64,000 nucleotides of DNA from Bin87 sp965243255 (GTDB taxonomy: Bacteria > Chloroflexota > Dehalococcoidia > Lucifugimonadales > UBA3495): the NCBI GenBank assembly GCA_965243255.1, contig CBDEUH010000004.1:372001-436000 (forward strand). The letters run 5' to 3'. Shown here piece by piece: positions 11,930-20,863 of this stretch; the first letter of the stretch is position 1, and every line of letters begins with the position of its first letter. The position numbers and the translations under genes are program-made. The notes under the pieces were generated by a model. That model did no database searches. It saw nothing but the letters and a program-made list of their open reading frames with translations, and was not told the DNA's origin.

Positions 11930-12227
11930 CCAGCCGATGCGCTACGTCGTAGGTGTGGAACTCGCCGGGCCCCAGCAGAAAGTCGGGAGGGCCGCCGGCA
12001 TGGGCGGAACGGAAGGCGTCGCTGCGCGTCCAGGCGTGATGGTGCTCCTCGGCTTCCCAGTGGGTGACCACCAGGAACTCCTCATGCTCCGGCGTATTGC
12101 GCATCTTCCACAGCTCAAAGCTGATGAAGCCGGCGTGGTCCTGCACGGCGCCCCGGGCCTTGAACATGGTCTCCAGGGTGTCGCCGTAGCCGGTCTTGAC
12201 CTTGATGCGGTTGGTGGCGATGAACAT
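11901..12227 (-). CDS. IsdG/IsdI-like heme-degrading monooxygenase (ABM fold)
   Basis: 108-residue protein of the antibiotic-biosynthesis-monooxygenase dimeric barrel fold. The heme-oxygenase triad of staphylococcal IsdI (Asn6, Trp66, His76) is found at exactly the same positions here: Asn6 in MFIATN, Trp66 in HAWTRS and His76 in SAH. This favours heme binding or degradation over a quinol monooxygenase. Last of three minus-strand genes, 10 bases after a luciferase-like oxidoreductase. No heme uptake genes are adjacent, so the physiological role remains open. Confidence 0.75.
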   Translation of the reverse strand: MFIATNRIKVKTGYGDTLETMFKARGAVQDHAGFISFELWKMRNTPEHEEFLVVTHWEAEEHHHAWTRSDAFRSAHAGGPPDFLLGPGEFHTYDVAHRLEAAATPAGE

Positions 12228-12237
12228 AACGCTCTCC

Positions 12238-13341
12238 TTACTCTCCTAGGGTGAGGTCCGCCAACTGCGGCAGCGTCTCGGTTGCCAGCAGCTCCAGCGA
12301 GCGCAGGCCCTTGGCCCGGTCGGCGCCCCAATCGTGGCACAGGATCAGCAGCGTGCCGAACCCGCCGGTGTCCTCATACAGCTGACGGATTTGGCGAGCG
12401 CACTCGTCCGGGTCGCCCGCAATCCAGAAATTCTCCAGCATATACTCCGGCGTCAGCGCCGAGTCGGGCAGGTCCGGGCTGACCTTGATGCCGTCCAGCC
12501 CGCGCAGGCCCTGCCCCAGCAGCGGCAGGAAGTAATCGGTGAACGAAACCGACGGTGGCCCGCCCATCACGTCGGACACGGCCTGCTCCGTAGTTTCGCC
12601 CACGTACACCTCTCGCGCGATGCGCCATTGGCTGCGTGATACCGACCGGCCGGCCATTGCTGCGCCCTTGGAATAGGCTTCCCAATGGCGGGGCAGGTTC
12701 GACCCGTGTAGGAAGAAGGTGCTCATCGGCCACCAGCCCAGTTCGCCGGCCACTTCCAGCGTCGGTGATGACGGGCTGCTCCCCGCTACCGCGATGGGCG
12801 GGTGCGGCTGCTGATACGGTCGCATGTGGTACGCCAGCCCCATTACCGGACGAGCGGCCGGCACTTTCACGTCGTAGTACTCGCCCTGGAAGTGGAACCC
12901 CTTCGGGTTGTCGTCAGTCCACATCTTGACGATCAGCTCGGCAGCCTCGCGCATCCGGTTGCGCTGCTGGCCCGAATAGCGGTCCTGCCGGAACATTTCC
13001 GAGTCGGTAGGCACGCCGCCGGAACCGATGCCGAAGAAGAAACGCCCCCGGGCCAGGTGGTCCAGCATCGCCATGCGATGGGCAATCATGATCGGGTCGT
13101 GAAAGGCCAACAGGGATACGCCCGTGCCCATCACCAGGTTCTTGGTTACTCCCAACGCCCGCGCGATGAAGAGTTCCGGCGCCGGCCTATTCTCCCACTC
13201 GGTGGTGAAGTGCTCGCCAATCCACGCCTCGGCGTAACCCAGCTCGTCGGCATACGCCATCAATTCCAGGTCTTCGTCGTAGGTGTCGGCGTGCCGCCGG
13301 CCCGGCGGGTGCAGGGGCATATTGAACAGGCCGAGTTTCAT
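12238..13341 (-). CDS. LLM-class flavin-dependent oxidoreductase
   Basis: 367-residue bacterial-luciferase-like monooxygenase with a TIM-barrel fold. Visible marks: MKLGLFNMP start strand, WIGEHF in the family position near residue 40, GTGVSLLAFHDP (near 72-83), RGRFFFGIGSGG (near 98-109) and a C-terminal helix after FGTLLIL. These enzymes use FMNH2 or F420 and oxygen to attack organic substrates. The closest broad relatives are alkanal or limonene-type monooxygenases; the substrate cannot be named. It sits 31 bases after a second luciferase-like gene and before the heme-monooxygenase-like gene. Confidence 0.88.
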   Translation of the reverse strand: MKLGLFNMPLHPPGRRHADTYDEDLELMAYADELGYAEAWIGEHFTTEWENRPAPELFIARALGVTKNLVMGTGVSLLAFHDPIMIAHRMAMLDHLARGRFFFGIGSGGVPTDSEMFRQDRYSGQQRNRMREAAELIVKMWTDDNPKGFHFQGEYYDVKVPAARPVMGLAYHMRPYQQPHPPIAVAGSSPSSPTLEVAGELGWWPMSTFFLHGSNLPRHWEAYSKGAAMAGRSVSRSQWRIAREVYVGETTEQAVSDVMGGPPSVSFTDYFLPLLGQGLRGLDGIKVSPDLPDSALTPEYMLENFWIAGDPDECARQIRQLYEDTGGFGTLLILCHDWGADRAKGLRSLELLATETLPQLADLTLGE

Positions 13342-13372
13342 GGCAATGACTCCCGAGGCTGCGCCTGGTCGC

Positions 13373-14323
13373 TCATAGCGATTGCGCCACCTTGCCCAGC
13401 AGTTGTATCGTCTGCTCCATGTCGGCGGCCGGGTCGTCGCCGGCGGTTACCGGAGTTACCAGCAGCTCGCTGATGCCCATGTCCAGCATGGCCAGCATCC
13501 GCTCGCCCACGGTGTCGGCGTCGCCGGCCAGCACGGTGGCCTCGATCATCCCGTCGCTCCAGGTCTCTTCGGCGGCCTCCGGGTAGCCGGCGGCGGCCCA
13601 CATCTGCTGGTAGAAGGGCAGACGCGGGTAGTTGGACAGCTGCTGCTGCACCGCCAGCCGGGTCGCGTCCGCATTGTCGCTTATGCACACCGGCGCGTGG
13701 GCGATCAGCGGCGGCGTTTCCCGTTCAGCCTGGTCCGAACCGCGCCGCATGGCCGGCAGCGCCTTGTCCCGCAGGTACACCGCCGGACTGACCCAGCTGA
13801 TGGCCCCGTCGGCCAGTTCGCCGCACAACTCGTAGGAACCCTCCTGCAGCGCCGACGCCATCACCGCAACGTCCACCGGGCGAGGGATGCTGGCGTGGGC
13901 GGTGTACTCCCGGCCGTCAAAGTCAACCGAGCCTTCGTGCAGCAGCGCCCGCAAGATGATCAGGTACTCCCGCAGGTTGGTCAGGGGCGCGCGCAGGTTG
14001 TAGCCGAACATCGCCCGCATGGTGGGCCGATGGCTGGGCCCCACGCCCAGCCGCAGGCGACCCGGGGCCAGCTGGTCGTGCACCTGCACCTGCTGCGCCA
14101 CCACGATGGGATGACGCGGATAGGTGGGCACGATGGAGGTGCCGAACCGGATGCTGTCCGTCTGCACCGCGGCGGCGGCGAACAGCGTCAGCGCGTCCAG
14201 GCCGGTTCCGCCGGTGGTGAGCCACGCGGCCTGCACGCCGGCCGCCTCGGCCCGGCGCATGAGGTCAAGGGATGCTTCGGCGTTGGGAGCGCCGGCGTGG
14301 ATGCCGATGCGTTTCGTGGGCAT
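13373..14323 (-). CDS. LLM-class oxidoreductase, F420-dependent type
   Basis: 316-residue luciferase-like protein, shorter than its neighbour and closer to the F420-dependent branch (Mer/MSMEG-like). It has IGIHAGAP at the start, FGTSIVPTYPRHP near residue 80-92, LAPGRLRLGVGPSH near 107-120 and a C-terminal ISELLVTPV strand. The binding of F420 rather than FMN is inferred from length and motif style; the F420-type PPOX gene elsewhere in the window is consistent with the cofactor being present. First gene of the three-gene unit; the intergenic space upstream (14324-14391) is short and holds no clear promoter. Confidence 0.85.
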   Translation of the reverse strand: MPTKRIGIHAGAPNAEASLDLMRRAEAAGVQAAWLTTGGTGLDALTLFAAAAVQTDSIRFGTSIVPTYPRHPIVVAQQVQVHDQLAPGRLRLGVGPSHRPTMRAMFGYNLRAPLTNLREYLIILRALLHEGSVDFDGREYTAHASIPRPVDVAVMASALQEGSYELCGELADGAISWVSPAVYLRDKALPAMRRGSDQAERETPPLIAHAPVCISDNADATRLAVQQQLSNYPRLPFYQQMWAAAGYPEAAEETWSDGMIEATVLAGDADTVGERMLAMLDMGISELLVTPVTAGDDPAADMEQTIQLLGKVAQSL

Positions 14324-14391
14324 GGTGAAAACCTCGATAGGGATTGGTTTCCCTATCGTAACACCGGCAGCCGCATTTGTAGAGGAGTCCC

Positions 14392-15558
14392 CTACTCCTT
14401 CGGCGCCGGCCCCAGCGCCCGGTACTTTCGGTCCGCCGTTCGCTCGGCTACGGGCAGAACCTCCACCACCAGCCGGGACAGGCCCACCACCTCGCCGTCG
14501 GCGTCAAAGCTGTAATCGTTGCCGATGGCGCCGCTCCACGTGATGCCATACAGGCAGTCCCGGAAGCCCTCGGCATCCTGGTCGTCCTCCGTCATTTTGA
14601 GACACTCGGCGGTGATGTACACGTTGTCGTAGGCGGAGCCCAGGTGCCACGGCAGGGTTACGTAGTCATAGCGCTCCCGGAAGTTCGCCAGTACCTCCTG
14701 GGACTTCTCGTTGGCCGGATCCAGGTCGGCGGTAACCGCCTTCATGCCCGTGGCCGCCTCGCCGGCAATTTCCAGCGCCGTCGTGCCCACCGATACCGTC
14801 TCGGCGTAGATGGGCCCCTGGTAACCCAGCTCCCGCGCTTGTTTGATGATGATGCCGGCCGAAAATTCCGACTGGGGCGCCAGGTGCAGCGCGTCCGGAT
14901 CTGCGTCAATCAGCTTGCTCAGCTGGGAACGAAAATCGGTAATGTCCGATGCGTAAGACTCCCGCGCCACCGTTTCGCCGCCCCGCCGGTCGAACTGGCT
15001 CACCGTGGTGGCGCGCACACCCTCGGCATAGTCGGTGGCCTCGGTGATGGTCGCCAGCCGCCGTATCCCGTCGTTCCACATCAGGTTGGCCGTGCCAATG
15101 CCGACTTCAACGTCGCTGATCTGGGTGCGGAAGATGTAGTCCCCGGCCTTGGCGATGTCCGGGTTGCTCGCCAATCCCGAAAACAATATCGTCCCGTCGG
15201 CCTCCGCCAGCGGCGCCGCGCCCAGCATCGCCCCGCTGCACGAGGTTCCCAGGATTATCTTGACGCCGTCCACGCTGGTCAGCTTGTTGTAGGCCGCCAC
15301 CGCTTCCTTGGCGCTGCACTGCGAGTCCTCCACCACCAGCTCCAGCGGGCGGCCATTGACGCCCCCGGCGGCGTTGATTTCGTCCGCCGCCATCTGCTTG
15401 GACTGGCTGGCCACCGTGCCGTAAGACTCCCCCGCCCCGGTCAGCGATTCCATCACCCCGATGCGGTACGGGGCAATTGCCTCATCGGAGTCGCCGCAAG
15501 CCCAAACCACCAGCGCGACGGCGGCCATCAATACCACTACAAGCAACCCTTTGTTCAT
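14392..15558 (-). CDS. Branched-chain amino acid-type ABC substrate-binding lipoprotein
   Basis: 388-residue periplasmic-binding protein of the LivJ/urea type (peripla_BP_6). A short charged start, a hydrophobic stretch and Cys21 in VVWACG form a lipoprotein signal. The first lobe begins YRIGVMESLTG and carries AADEINAAGGVNGRPLELV. No permease or ATPase genes of a Liv transporter lie in the window, so the partner must be elsewhere or the protein acts as a sensor. Its start codon overlaps the stop of the upstream CoA-transferase by four bases, which implies translational coupling and a shared substrate pathway, perhaps uptake of an organic acid that is then activated. Confidence 0.9.
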   Translation of the reverse strand: MNKGLLVVVLMAAVALVVWACGDSDEAIAPYRIGVMESLTGAGESYGTVASQSKQMAADEINAAGGVNGRPLELVVEDSQCSAKEAVAAYNKLTSVDGVKIILGTSCSGAMLGAAPLAEADGTILFSGLASNPDIAKAGDYIFRTQISDVEVGIGTANLMWNDGIRRLATITEATDYAEGVRATTVSQFDRRGGETVARESYASDITDFRSQLSKLIDADPDALHLAPQSEFSAGIIIKQARELGYQGPIYAETVSVGTTALEIAGEAATGMKAVTADLDPANEKSQEVLANFRERYDYVTLPWHLGSAYDNVYITAECLKMTEDDQDAEGFRDCLYGITWSGAIGNDYSFDADGEVVGLSRLVVEVLPVAERTADRKYRALGPAPKE

Positions 15559-16862
15559 ATACCCTCTGCGTAATCCGTGCCGATATGTCCGGCTGTCTCA
15601 AATGCGGCGTATTCCTCTGCCGTGTATCCCAGCAGCTCCCGATAAACGTACTCGTTGTCCTGCCCGAACATCACCGGCCCCCGGCGGATGCTCAACGGCG
15701 TCACCGACATCTGGTACAGCGGGCCGGGATAAAGATGCGTCCCGCAATCCTCCTGGTACGCTTCCTGGAAGAATTTGCGGGCCTGGATGTGCGGGTCGGC
15801 GAAGGCGTCGGCCTGGTTCATCACCGCGCCGGCCGCGATGCCAGCCCGCTGCAGGATGTTCATGGCGTCGGCGGGCCTTTGCGTCCCCGTCCACGCCGCC
15901 ACCCGCGGGTCGATTTCGGCCTGCCGCGCATGGCGGGCCGCAGCATCCGCCAGCTCCCCATCGGCGGCCAGGTCGGGCGCGCCGATGATGTCGCACAGCG
16001 CCAGCCACTGTTCGTTGTCATACACGGTGATGGCCACCCAGCGGTCTTCGTTGTCTCCCTCCGGCGCGCAGCGGTAGCAGTTTTGCAGGGCCCGGGGATG
16101 GCGGTTGCCCGTCGGCCCGTGGGTGCGCCCGTTCATCAGGTAGTCCAGGTAGTACTCGCCCAGGAAGGGGAACACGTTCTCGGCCTGCCCCAGCTCCACC
16201 AACTGCCCCTGCCCGGTGCGCTTGCGATGGTGCAGCGCGGCCAGCGCGGCGAACGCCCCCTGCGCTCCGGCGGCGGCGTCGGACATCAGCACGGTGGTGT
16301 TGTAGGAGGGATCGGTGTCCTCATAGCCCCGCAGCATGGTGTGGCCGACGACCCCCTCGATGTGCACGCCGTGGGCCCGGTAGTCCCGGTATGGCCCGTC
16401 GCTCCCGTAGGACGGCATCCGCAGCATGATGATGTCGTCCTTCACCGCCTTCAGCGATGCGTAGGATATCCCCAGCTTCTCCATGGTCTCGGTGGGGTTG
16501 TTTTCAATCAGCACGTCGCTGATGGACACCAACCGGTCAAATATCTCCCGCCCGCCCGGCTCCAGCAGGTTCACCGTCATACTGCGCTTGTTGCGCGCGT
16601 GGGAGTTGAACATGGGCGAACGGTTGAAGGGACGCTCGCCGGGGACGTAACCGGGCGTGCCGCCCGAGTACAGGGGCAGGTTCTCGATCTGCGCCTGGGT
16701 CAAACGCGGGCCGGCTCCGCGACTCAACGGCACGAACGCCTTGGTGGACTCGACGCGAATCACCTCCGCGCCCAGGTCGGCCAGGAATGACCCGCAGTAG
16801 GGCCCGGCCCAAACCACGGTGATCTCCAGAACACGCAGGCCCTCTAACGGCAGCCGAGCCAT
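15555..16862 (-). CDS. CaiB/BaiF (family III) CoA-transferase, Asp present
   Basis: 435-residue family III CoA-transferase, which moves CoA between organic acids. The N-terminal segment GLRVLEITVVWAGPYCGSFLADLGAEV-type fold is clear, and the catalytic Asp equivalent to formyl-CoA transferase Asp169 is seen in LMSDAAAGAQG, just before the RTGQGQLVE strand. It lies five bases after another family III member that lacks this Asp. The two could form a hetero-oligomer in the way of benzylsuccinate CoA-transferase (BbsE/BbsF). The substrate is unknown. Confidence 0.9.
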   Translation of the reverse strand: MARLPLEGLRVLEITVVWAGPYCGSFLADLGAEVIRVESTKAFVPLSRGAGPRLTQAQIENLPLYSGGTPGYVPGERPFNRSPMFNSHARNKRSMTVNLLEPGGREIFDRLVSISDVLIENNPTETMEKLGISYASLKAVKDDIIMLRMPSYGSDGPYRDYRAHGVHIEGVVGHTMLRGYEDTDPSYNTTVLMSDAAAGAQGAFAALAALHHRKRTGQGQLVELGQAENVFPFLGEYYLDYLMNGRTHGPTGNRHPRALQNCYRCAPEGDNEDRWVAITVYDNEQWLALCDIIGAPDLAADGELADAAARHARQAEIDPRVAAWTGTQRPADAMNILQRAGIAAGAVMNQADAFADPHIQARKFFQEAYQEDCGTHLYPGPLYQMSVTPLSIRRGPVMFGQDNEYVYRELLGYTAEEYAAFETAGHIGTDYAEGI

Positions 16863-16867
16863 GCCGG

Positions 16868-18121
16868 TTACTCTCCTCCGCCTCGCAGCAACGCCACCGC
16901 GCCGGATGCGGCCAGCGTGGCGATTTCATCGTCGCTATAACCCAACTCCCCCAGCACTTCCGCCGTGTGCTGGCCCAGCAGCGGCGCGGTGCGTCGCAGC
17001 TCCCAGGGCGATTCGTTCATGATGAACGGACGGCCCGGATACCGTAGCGACCCGGCCGTCGGGTGCTCGCCCTCCGCGAAAACCCCCCGGCCGTTGAAGG
17101 ACGGATCAACGTCCAGGTCGGCCATGGTGTTGATGGGGCCGGACAGTACCCGGTTGCCCTGGGCCGCCTGCCACGCCTCGGCCCGGGTTCGCTCCAGCAT
17201 CCAGGGCAGCAGGTGTTCCCCTTCAAATTCCTCCTGCAACGCCGTGTTGCCCTGGGCTTCCGCGCCTTGCCAGCGTTCGGCGTCCAGTTCCGGCGGATTG
17301 CCCAGCATGGCGACGGTGCGCGGCCAGTACATCCGCGAGCCGTTTATCTGCAGGTATCCGTCGGAACACGGGTACACCGCGTTGGGATATCCCCCCGAGC
17401 TGCTGGAGGGTGGACGCCCGCTGATTCTGCCGGTGTACTGGTGAGCCAGCAGCGTGCTCTGCCGCCGGTCAACGGAACCCAGCTGCGTTTCCAGGATGGA
17501 CACGTCGATGTGCTGCCCCGGCGCGTCTCCAGCGTCCGGCGCGAAGGCGCCGGCCAGCGCCGCGCCCATGGTGGCGACGGCAGCCACCGCGCCGGCCTGG
17601 TACAGGCCCACGTTGCCCCCCAGCTTCAGCGGTTCCCGGTCGGCCAGCCCGGTGGATATCATCTCGCCGCCCATGCCGTAGAAAACAATCTCCGACCCGC
17701 GATAGTACCGATAGGGACCGTGCTGCCCGAAGTTGGAGATGCTGGTGTAAATCAGCGACGGATTGAGGCTGCTAAGCCGGTCGTACCCGATGCCCAAGCG
17801 GTCGGCGACGCCGGGTCGGTAGTTTTCAACGACGATGTCGGCCCAGGATGCCAGCCGCTCCACTACCCCGCCGGCGTCGGGCTGCTTCAGGTCGATGACC
17901 ACGCCGCGTTTGTTGGTGTTCAGGTGAAGGAACAGGCCGCTCTTCTCCGGATGCGCAACGTCGTCGGGAAAGGGCCCAATGCGCCGCGCCCCGTCGCCGG
18001 CCGGAGATTCCACCTTGATGACGTCCGCGCCATAATCGGCCAACAGCTTGGCGCAGTAGGGGCCGGCAACGTAGTGGGTGAAGTCGAGGACCTTCAGTCC
18101 GGCCAGGGCTCCGTTGGGCAT
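16868..18121 (-). CDS. CaiB/BaiF (family III) CoA-transferase, catalytic Asp missing
   Basis: 417 residues, family III fold: LAGLKVLDFTHYVAGPYC at the start, KRGVVIDLKQP near 90, and GQHIDVSILET in the middle. At the place of the catalytic Asp the sequence runs GGNVGLYQAGAVAA, without Asp or Glu. Such members may be non-catalytic partners of an active subunit. The start is set at the ATG that opens MPNGALAGLKV; a longer frame adds 18 unrelated residues. It leads a minus-strand unit with the active-type CoA-transferase and the substrate-binding protein, and is divergent from the SRPBCC gene across 98 bases. Confidence 0.85.
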   Translation of the reverse strand: MPNGALAGLKVLDFTHYVAGPYCAKLLADYGADVIKVESPAGDGARRIGPFPDDVAHPEKSGLFLHLNTNKRGVVIDLKQPDAGGVVERLASWADIVVENYRPGVADRLGIGYDRLSSLNPSLIYTSISNFGQHGPYRYYRGSEIVFYGMGGEMISTGLADREPLKLGGNVGLYQAGAVAAVATMGAALAGAFAPDAGDAPGQHIDVSILETQLGSVDRRQSTLLAHQYTGRISGRPPSSSSGGYPNAVYPCSDGYLQINGSRMYWPRTVAMLGNPPELDAERWQGAEAQGNTALQEEFEGEHLLPWMLERTRAEAWQAAQGNRVLSGPINTMADLDVDPSFNGRGVFAEGEHPTAGSLRYPGRPFIMNESPWELRRTAPLLGQHTAEVLGELGYSDDEIATLAASGAVALLRGGGE

Positions 18122-18219
18122 ACCGTTATTCCCGCCACGCAGTCCGCCGATGCGGACGATGCGATACAATTGCATAAAATGCCGTCGGGGTCAATTGCCG
18201 TGGCGAACAGGATTGGATC

Positions 18220-18720
18220 ATGGCTGTTTTTGAACGCGAACGAATCCTGCCCTGCGGGCTGCAAGACGCCTGGGAGGCCGTTGCCGATTTCCCCAGCCGC
18301 ACCATACATAACCCTCGCTATCGCCGGGCCGACCTGCCCGACGGCGCCGAGCCGGCCCCCGGCCACCGGATCCTGCTGCAAATCGGCCGCGACCGATTCA
18401 CCAGCATCGTTACCCTGGCCCGAAAGCCCGCCGCCCTGTCCCACCGGACGTCCGGCCCGGGCTTCTGGGCCGAGTATTCCTACGAGTTGCGCGTCTGCGA
18501 CGAAAGCGACCCCGGCTATACCTCCGACGACTTGGGCTGCGCGCTGCTCAGAATACGCGGCGAGTACGGCGGTTGGCTGGGCAGCCTCATCGCCAAACTC
18601 AGGCCGGGGGCCTGCCGCCGCTACCTCGCCGACGAAATGGCCGCCGTCATGTCCGCCGCCGAGTCCGTGCGCGCCGAGCCGGTGGACGATGACGAAACTA
18701 CCGACCCCAACGGAGCATAA
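18220..18720 (+). CDS. SRPBCC-like (polyketide cyclase/START fold) protein
   Basis: 166-residue protein whose first 40 residues (FERERILPCGLQDAWEAVADF) match the opening strand and helix of SRPBCC/START-type ligand-binding proteins. No catalytic motif can be named. The tail is acidic (VDDDETTD). It is followed after four bases by the oligopeptidase gene and probably shares its transcript. The SRPBCC call rests on pattern only; a related coenzyme Q-binding or cyclase-type role is possible. Confidence 0.6.
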   Translation: MAVFERERILPCGLQDAWEAVADFPSRTIHNPRYRRADLPDGAEPAPGHRILLQIGRDRFTSIVTLARKPAALSHRTSGPGFWAEYSYELRVCDESDPGYTSDDLGCALLRIRGEYGGWLGSLIAKLRPGACRRYLADEMAAVMSAAESVRAEPVDDDETTDPNGA

Positions 18721-18724
18721 CTGA

Positions 18725-20791
18725 ATGACCACCGAACCTAACCTGCCGCCGGCGCCGGCCGCTTCTCGGCGTCCCCATACCATTACCACCCACGGCGACG
18801 CGCGGGTTGACCCGTGGCACTGGCTGCGAGAGCAGGAAGACCCGGCCACCATGGAATACCTGCGCGCCGAAAACGCTTACACCGAGGCCTTTCTGTCCCC
18901 CTTGCAGCCCCTGCAGTCCGCCCTCTACGACGAAATACGCGGCCGCATCAAGGAGGACGATAACACCGTTCCCGAAAAAGAGGACGATTACTATTACTAC
19001 GTTCGCTACGAAGAGGGCGGCCAGTACCCCATCCATTGCCGCAAGCTCGGCAGCGAAGACGGCCCGGAAGAAATCCTGCTGGACGTGAACCAGCTGGCGG
19101 AGGGACGCGACTACACCTTCCTCGGTTCCTTTGCCAACAGCCCCGACCATCGGCTCTTTGCCTACGGCGTGGACTTCGACGGCTCGGAGCAGTTCACCAT
19201 CCAGGTGCTAAACCTGGCAACCGGCGAAACCCTGCCCGACACCATCCCCAACACCTATTACAGCCTGCAATGGGCCAACGACAGCCGCACCTTCTACTAC
19301 TCGGTGCTGGACGAACATCACCGCCCGGTGAGCATCTACCGCCATACCCTGGGCAACGACCCGGCCACGGATGAACTGGTCTATCACGAGGAGGACTCCC
19401 GCTTTTTCGTCGGAGTGGGCAAGTCCAACAGCCGGCGGTTCATCTACATCGGCTCCGGCGGCAATAATATGTCCGAGTGGCGCTTCCTGGACGCCAACGA
19501 CCCCCACGCTGCGCCCACCCTGATCGAACCCCGCGCCGCCGATTTCGAGTACGACGTGGTTGACCACGACGACCGCTTTATCATCCGTCACAACGGCAGC
19601 GGCGCCCGGGACTTCATGCTGTCCACCACCTCCGTAACCACGCCCGGTTGGGAGCATTGGACCGAGTTCATGGCCCACGAACCCGGCCGCCCGTTGCGGG
19701 GACTCCAGTCCTACCGGCAGCACCTCGTGGTCAGCTGCCGCCATAATGGCCTCCCCCAGGTCATGGTGCTGCGCCTTTCCGACGGCGAGGTTCACTACAT
19801 CTCCGGCGTGGACGAGGACGACTTCGCCATGTCGCCCCGCAGCGGCTGGGAATTTGACACCACCTCGCTGCGCTTCTCCTACACCTCAATGAAGACTCCG
19901 GCGTCGGTGTTCGACTACGACATGGTCAGCCGCCAGCGCGTCCTGCGCAAGCAGCAGGAGATACCCTCCGGCTACGACGGCGACCAGTACGAAACCCGGC
20001 GCATCTGGGCCACCGCCCGCGACGGCACGCCCGTTCCCATCAGCCTGCTGATGCAGAAGTCCACGCCCGTTGACGGCAGCGCGCCCCTGTATCTCTACGG
20101 CTACGGCAGCTACGGCATTACCATGGAGGCCAGCTTCAGCATCTCCGCCCTCAGCCTGGTCAACCGGGGCTTCATCTTCGCCATCGCCCACATTCGCGGC
20201 GGCATGGAAATGGGCTGGGACTGGTACGAAAACGGCAAGCTGCTCAACAAGCGCAACACCTTCAACGACTTCATCGACTGCGCCGAGCACTTGGTTGCCG
20301 AAGGCTACACGTCAACGGGACGCATCGCCGCCGCCGGCGGCAGCGCCGGCGGGATGCTCATGGGCGCCGTGGTCAACGCCCGCCCCGACCTCTTCGGCTG
20401 CATCGTGGCCCACGTGCCCTTTGTGGACGTGCTCAACACCATGCTCGACGACACCCTGCCGCTGACCACCATGGAGTACAACGAGTGGGGCAACCCCAAC
20501 GACGCCGAGTACTATCACTATATGCGGACCTACTCGCCCTACGACAACGTGCAGGAGCAGGACTACCCGCCCATGCTCGTCACCGGCGGCATCAGCGACC
20601 CCCGCGTCACCTACTGGGAGCCGGCCAAGTGGGTCGCCAAACTCCGGGCCACCCGCACCGACACCAACCCCCTGCTGCTCAAAATCCACATGGATTCCGG
20701 CCACGCCGGCGCCTCGGGCCGCTTCGAGCGCATCAAGGAGGTCGCCGAAGAGTACGCCTTCGTCCTCCACTCCTTCGGAATGACTGATTGA
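18725..20791 (+). CDS. ptrB: Oligopeptidase B-type serine peptidase (S9A)
   Basis: 688-residue prolyl-oligopeptidase family enzyme that cleaves short peptides, in oligopeptidase B usually after basic residues. Residues 15-75 form the helical start (RVDPWHWLRE), about 80-400 the beta-propeller, and 410-688 the alpha/beta hydrolase domain. The catalytic triad is visible: Ser540 in GGSAGGML, Asp625 in GGISDPRV and His660 in DSGHAGAS. Length and the NEWGNP segment fit oligopeptidase B. No signal peptide, so cytoplasmic. The start ATG lies four bases after the SRPBCC stop. Confidence 0.93.
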   Translation: MTTEPNLPPAPAASRRPHTITTHGDARVDPWHWLREQEDPATMEYLRAENAYTEAFLSPLQPLQSALYDEIRGRIKEDDNTVPEKEDDYYYYVRYEEGGQYPIHCRKLGSEDGPEEILLDVNQLAEGRDYTFLGSFANSPDHRLFAYGVDFDGSEQFTIQVLNLATGETLPDTIPNTYYSLQWANDSRTFYYSVLDEHHRPVSIYRHTLGNDPATDELVYHEEDSRFFVGVGKSNSRRFIYIGSGGNNMSEWRFLDANDPHAAPTLIEPRAADFEYDVVDHDDRFIIRHNGSGARDFMLSTTSVTTPGWEHWTEFMAHEPGRPLRGLQSYRQHLVVSCRHNGLPQVMVLRLSDGEVHYISGVDEDDFAMSPRSGWEFDTTSLRFSYTSMKTPASVFDYDMVSRQRVLRKQQEIPSGYDGDQYETRRIWATARDGTPVPISLLMQKSTPVDGSAPLYLYGYGSYGITMEASFSISALSLVNRGFIFAIAHIRGGMEMGWDWYENGKLLNKRNTFNDFIDCAEHLVAEGYTSTGRIAAAGGSAGGMLMGAVVNARPDLFGCIVAHVPFVDVLNTMLDDTLPLTTMEYNEWGNPNDAEYYHYMRTYSPYDNVQEQDYPPMLVTGGISDPRVTYWEPAKWVAKLRATRTDTNPLLLKIHMDSGHAGASGRFERIKEVAEEYAFVLHSFGMTD

Positions 20792-20823
20792 TCACTTACC
20801 CGTAATTCCCGAGCACACTCACC

Positions 20824-20852
20824 CGTCATTCCCGCGTAGGCGGGAATCCAGG
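20824..20852. repeat. Dispersed palindromic repeat (GTCATTCCCGCG type)
   Basis: CGTCATTCCCGCGTAGGCGGG plus AATCCAGG, with the inner CCCGC/GCGGG palindrome. It lies between the convergent oligopeptidase and amidohydrolase genes, with a decayed half copy just upstream (near 20800). Further copies are at 24248, 27768, 35888 and 52645. Confidence 0.85.
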
Positions 20853-20863
20853 AACTCTACGCA

